Assembly (NCBI GenBank): GCA_910584605.1
Contig: CAJUAW010000132.1
Location: 1-7,103 of the forward strand
Reading direction: 5' to 3'
Length of the DNA: 7,103 bases
Source: an uncultured Oscillospiraceae bacterium
GTDB lineage: Bacteria; Bacillota_A; Clostridia; Oscillospirales; Oscillospiraceae
Part shown: in pieces, positions 5,512 to 7,103 of the stretch
How positions within the stretch are numbered: the stretch's first letter is position 1
How the letters are laid out: every line of letters starts with the position of its first letter
Notes under the pieces: generated by a model
What the model saw: only the letters and a program-made list of their open reading frames with translations
Told to the model about the DNA's origin: nothing
Database searches by the model: none
Program-made: the position numbers and the translations under genes

Positions 5512-6088
5512 GGATCAGTTCCTCCCAGGTGGATTTGTCCGCAGCGCCGACGATGCCGCCCAGATAGGCCCCTTCTCCGTCAAAAAAGAAGGTGGTGGGC
5601 ACGCCGCTCACCCCAGCCAGGAACGCCTGGTCGATGGAAGCGTTGGCCAGCAGATGGGGGTAGTCCGCGCCCGTCTGCTGGACCAGCTCCTCCACGAGGG
5701 ACGGGTCCTCGCCCTCTCTCACATCGCTGACAATGCCGATGATCTGAAACTCCGCCCGGTCATGCTCCGCCGCCAGCTCCCCAAGCCCCGGCATCTCGTT
5801 CAGGCAGGGGCCGCAGTAGGTCGCCCACACGTTGACCATGGTGAGCTTGGACTGGAGGAATACATCCTCCGAGATGGTGTTTCCCTCCAGGTCCATCCCC
5901 TCAAAGGTGATGAAGATGGGGGCGGATTCCTCCTCGGACTGCGGCTCGCTTTGGGCGGGCGGTTCATTGGCCGTCCCCACAGCAGGACCGGCCAGATCAG
6001 GGGACTCGCCGTCTGTTTTGGCGCAGCCGCACAGCAGGACCAGCAGCAGTATGAGCAGTCCTGACACTATGTGATAACGTTTATGCAT
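5489..6088 (-). CDS. TlpA/ResA-like thioredoxin-fold lipoprotein
   Basis: A 199-residue extracytoplasmic thiol-disulfide oxidoreductase. Residues 1-22 are a lipoprotein signal: KR, a hydrophobic core, then the lipobox LCGC with C22 as the lipidated residue. An acidic, Pro-rich linker (about 25-57) leads to a thioredoxin fold. The redox site is W88-A-T-Y-C92-G-P-C95, and the cis-proline loop is GVP (P164) before TTFFFD. This CGPC type with an inserted helical region is that of TlpA/ResA proteins, which usually reduce disulfides, for example in cytochrome c maturation. No cytochrome gene is seen here. I chose the ATG at 6088 because GGAGG (6101..6097) lies eight bases upstream; a TTG at 6103 in the same frame would overlap that site. 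The gene overlaps the CxxC microprotein gene and is followed by the 4Fe-4S protein, suggesting electrons come from there rather than from CcdA, which is absent from the window. Confidence 0.92.
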   Translation of the reverse strand: MHKRYHIVSGLLILLLVLLCGCAKTDGESPDLAGPAVGTANEPPAQSEPQSEEESAPIFITFEGMDLEGNTISEDVFLQSKLTMVNVWATYCGPCLNEMPGLGELAAEHDRAEFQIIGIVSDVREGEDPSLVEELVQQTGADYPHLLANASIDQAFLAGVSGVPTTFFFDGEGAYLGGIVGAADKSTWEELIHELLEEA

Positions 6089-6182
6089 GAAACATTCCTC
6101 CAATCATGAGAGTCTCTCAGCCCTCCCTGCGGCCAGTTCTGCAGATGCCGCCCCCGTCAGTCTGGAGCCGAGAGGGGGTGCG

Positions 6183-6653
6183 TTATTGCCGCTCCGGACC
6201 GGCATCTATTGCCGCCTGCAGCAGCCCCCTGCACCCGGCCAGCACATCCTGCCAGGTGGTTTCGAAGTCCCCTGTGTACCAGGGATCGTCCACCTCGCCG
6301 GGACGGCCGGTGAACTCCATCAGCAGGTGCATCCTGCCTGCGTGATCGCCGCCGCAGATGCGGTGCATATTCCGCAGGTTGGCATGGTCCATTCCGACCA
6401 GAAAATCGTACTGATTGTAATCCGCTTTTTTCAATTGGCGGGCCGTCTTGCCGGTGCAGTCGATGCCGTGCTCTGCCAGCTTGCGGCGGGCCGGGGGATA
6501 GACCGGGTTGCCAATCTCCTCGGTGCTGGTGGCGGCGGACTCAATATGGAACTGGTCCTCCAGCCCCGCCTTTTTGACCAGGTCCTTCATGACGAACTCA
6601 GCCATGGGACTTCTGCAAATGTTGCCGTGGCAGACGAAAAGTATTCTTGTCAT
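6183..6653 (-). CDS. Low-molecular-weight protein tyrosine phosphatase
   Basis: A 156-residue cytoplasmic phosphatase of normal family length. The phosphate-binding loop V7-C8-H-G-N-I-C-R14-S-P gives the nucleophile C8 and R14, and the general acid is Asp in VDDPWYTGDF (D123, before P124). The enzyme hydrolyses phosphotyrosine through a cysteinyl-phosphate intermediate. The residue before the second loop cysteine is Ile, as in YfkJ- and eukaryote-like enzymes, rather than the Thr of the arginine phosphatase YwlE, so a tyrosine target is more likely. The ATG at 6653 begins exactly at the family N-terminus (MTRILFVCHGN) and has AAGAGG nine bases upstream. An upstream GTG at 6755 would add 34 residues unlike the family. 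The gap to the TlpA-like gene is 94 bases with no clear terminator, so the genes may be co-transcribed, though a functional link is not evident. Confidence 0.94.
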   Translation of the reverse strand: MTRILFVCHGNICRSPMAEFVMKDLVKKAGLEDQFHIESAATSTEEIGNPVYPPARRKLAEHGIDCTGKTARQLKKADYNQYDFLVGMDHANLRNMHRICGGDHAGRMHLLMEFTGRPGEVDDPWYTGDFETTWQDVLAGCRGLLQAAIDAGPERQ

Positions 6654-6910
6654 ATCCTGAAACCTCTTGAATGTATTGATATTCCGGGCCTTGCAGGTGT
6701 TTTGCGGCAGTTTCTTCTGCTCATTCTCTTGGCGTATCCCGGCATAAAATAGCACAGTTTTGCCCCCGAAAGCAGTAGGAACGTTCTTAAATCAAGGGGG
6801 CTTATCCCGTTTTGCTGCCTGCCGCCGGCAACCCGTTCCAGCTCCGCCTGCGCGCCCTCAAAGCCCGGGGAGGCAGCGGTTTGCGCTCACGTCCAGGCTC
6901 CTTTCTGCGA

Positions 6911-6955
6911 AAAGAGCCTCGGCAGGATATAATCATATTATACCATAGCCGAGGC
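6911..6955 (-). terminator. Compound hairpin followed by TCTTTT, probable terminator of the upstream minus-strand unit
   Basis: On the minus strand GCCTCGGC (6955..6948) pairs with GCCGAGGC (6923..6916). Inside, GGTATAAT and ATTATATCC pair with one bulge around an ATG loop. TCTTTT follows the stem. It lies 22 bases after the stop codon of the partial frame at 6978-7103, where a terminator would be expected. The short, interrupted T-run and the overlap with a promoter-like sequence keep the call tentative. Confidence 0.45.
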
Positions 6956-6965
6956 ATGATTTCCA
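6937..6965 (-). promoter_or_regulatory. Candidate promoter of the phosphatase-redox operon
   Basis: On the minus strand a TATAAT (6942..6937) with extended TG (TGG before the box) is preceded, after a 17-base spacer, by TGGAAA (6965..6960), which matches four of six -35 bases. It would start transcription near 6930, about 275 bases before the phosphatase ATG. It is embedded in the hairpin at 6916-6955. No better promoter is visible between it and the phosphatase gene. Confidence 0.4.
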
Positions 6966-6977
6966 TATTAAAATGTC

Positions 6978-7103
6978 TTACCGAAACTTTTTGTAAAGCA
7001 CGGCGCTTTTTACCAAAGTACCGCCGCTTTTACCAAAGTACCGCCGCCATGTGGAACCCATATAAAGCCGATGCGGAGCCTGTGTGAAACGGGAATTTTT
7101 TAC
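6978..7103 (-). CDS. Possible 3' end of an unidentified gene, cut by window edge
   Basis: A minus-strand frame is open for 41 codons from the window edge to a TAA at 6980..6978. The product is basic and small-residue rich and ends SAVLYKKFR. I do not recognise it. The frame contains both copies of a 20-bp tandem repeat; since 20 is not a multiple of three, the two copies encode different peptides (YFGKS and then GGTLVKS), which is unusual for selected protein sequence. The hairpin 22 bases downstream supports a transcription unit ending here. It may equally be non-coding RNA or a dispersed repeat. Confidence 0.3.
   Translation of the reverse strand, partial: VKNSRFTQAPHRLYMGSTWRRYFGKSGGTLVKSAVLYKKFR
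7008..7047. repeat. Perfect 2 x 20 bp tandem direct repeat
   Basis: TTTTACCAAAGTACCGCCGC occurs at 7008-7027 and again at 7028-7047 with no mismatch. A degraded third copy may precede it (TTGTAAAGCACGGCGC, about 6991-7006). Two adjacent copies without a spacer are not a CRISPR array. Confidence 0.9.

Larger units (their letters stand above)
6654..6977. other. Intergenic region upstream of the phosphatase gene
   Basis: I see no convincing gene in these 324 bases. They hold the compound hairpin at 6916-6955, a candidate minus-strand promoter, and a GCCCCC/GGGGGC inverted repeat (6762-6767 with 6796-6801) that flanks the palindrome GAACGTTC. On the minus strand AAAGGAG precedes a GTG (about 6889) that opens only 10 codons. 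A 44-codon frame at 6936-6802 starts directly after a TATAAT and has no ribosome site. If the promoter at 6937-6965 is real, this region is a leader of about 275 bases. Confidence 0.5.

Noticed and set aside
4246..5730. 494-codon open frame on the plus strand
   Set aside because: It is antisense to the 4Fe-4S and CxxC genes and has no recognisable domain; Gln/Ala/Gly-rich composition is typical of a shadow frame.
6151..6178. CCCCC/GGGGG inverted repeat between the phosphatase and TlpA-like genes as a terminator
   Set aside because: Five base pairs with an 18-base loop and no T-run on the minus strand.
6762..6801. GCCCCC/GGGGGC pair as a plus-strand terminator
   Set aside because: Loop of 28 bases, no T-run directly after the stem, and no plus-strand gene before it.
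6802..6936. 44-codon minus-strand frame starting MIISCRGSF
   Set aside because: The ATG directly follows a TATAAT and has no ribosome site. The product is Arg/Pro-rich with no family resemblance, so it is more likely non-coding sequence.
7008..7047. CRISPR array
   Set aside because: Only two adjacent 20-bp copies, no spacers between them and no cas genes.

Overview
The window looks like a chromosomal segment of a GC-rich, spore-forming, low-oxygen Firmicute, most like gut Oscillospiraceae (Flavonifractor/Lawsonibacter type). The pointers are strong AGGAGG-type ribosome sites, a sporulation sigma-K gene start, an S-layer-homology surface protein with InlB-type repeats, and iron-sulfur membrane redox proteins. 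The family assignment is inference; no rRNA or species marker is present.

Layout. At 1-54 (minus) lies the 5' part of a tRNA-Ala(GGC), with a near-consensus promoter at 97-125. At 348-2306 (plus) is a secreted SLH-domain surface protein with its own promoter (233-261), a terminator-like hairpin in its leader (287-317) and a strong terminator (2324-2361). At 2423-2629 (plus) is the first ~67 codons of sigK, the late mother-cell sigma factor. Its reading frame stops abruptly inside the conserved sigma-70 region 2. Directly abutting and overlapping this break on the minus strand is a large serine recombinase (2616-4247), preceded by an overlapping 64-residue small protein (4222-4416).

The sigK break next to a recombinase is the arrangement of a skin element, the DNA insert that splits sigK in Bacillus subtilis and Clostridioides difficile and is excised in the mother cell during sporulation. 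The 3' half of sigK is not in the window. If it lies to the right, everything from about 2624 to beyond 7103 is inside the element.

From 4507 to 6653 (minus) lie, in transcription order, a low-molecular-weight protein tyrosine phosphatase, a TlpA-like thioredoxin lipoprotein, a 50-residue membrane microprotein ending in a CxxC motif, and a polytopic 4Fe-4S membrane protein. The last three overlap or nearly abut and look like one redox module: electrons could pass from a cytoplasmic iron-sulfur domain through the membrane to the extracytoplasmic CxxC and TlpA proteins. A hairpin at 4451-4488 ends this operon about 35 bases before the small gene upstream of the recombinase.

The right end (6654-7103) holds a possible gene tail (6978-7103), a perfect 2 x 20 bp tandem repeat, and a compound hairpin enclosing two opposed TATAAT boxes. 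One of these boxes may be the promoter for the phosphatase operon.
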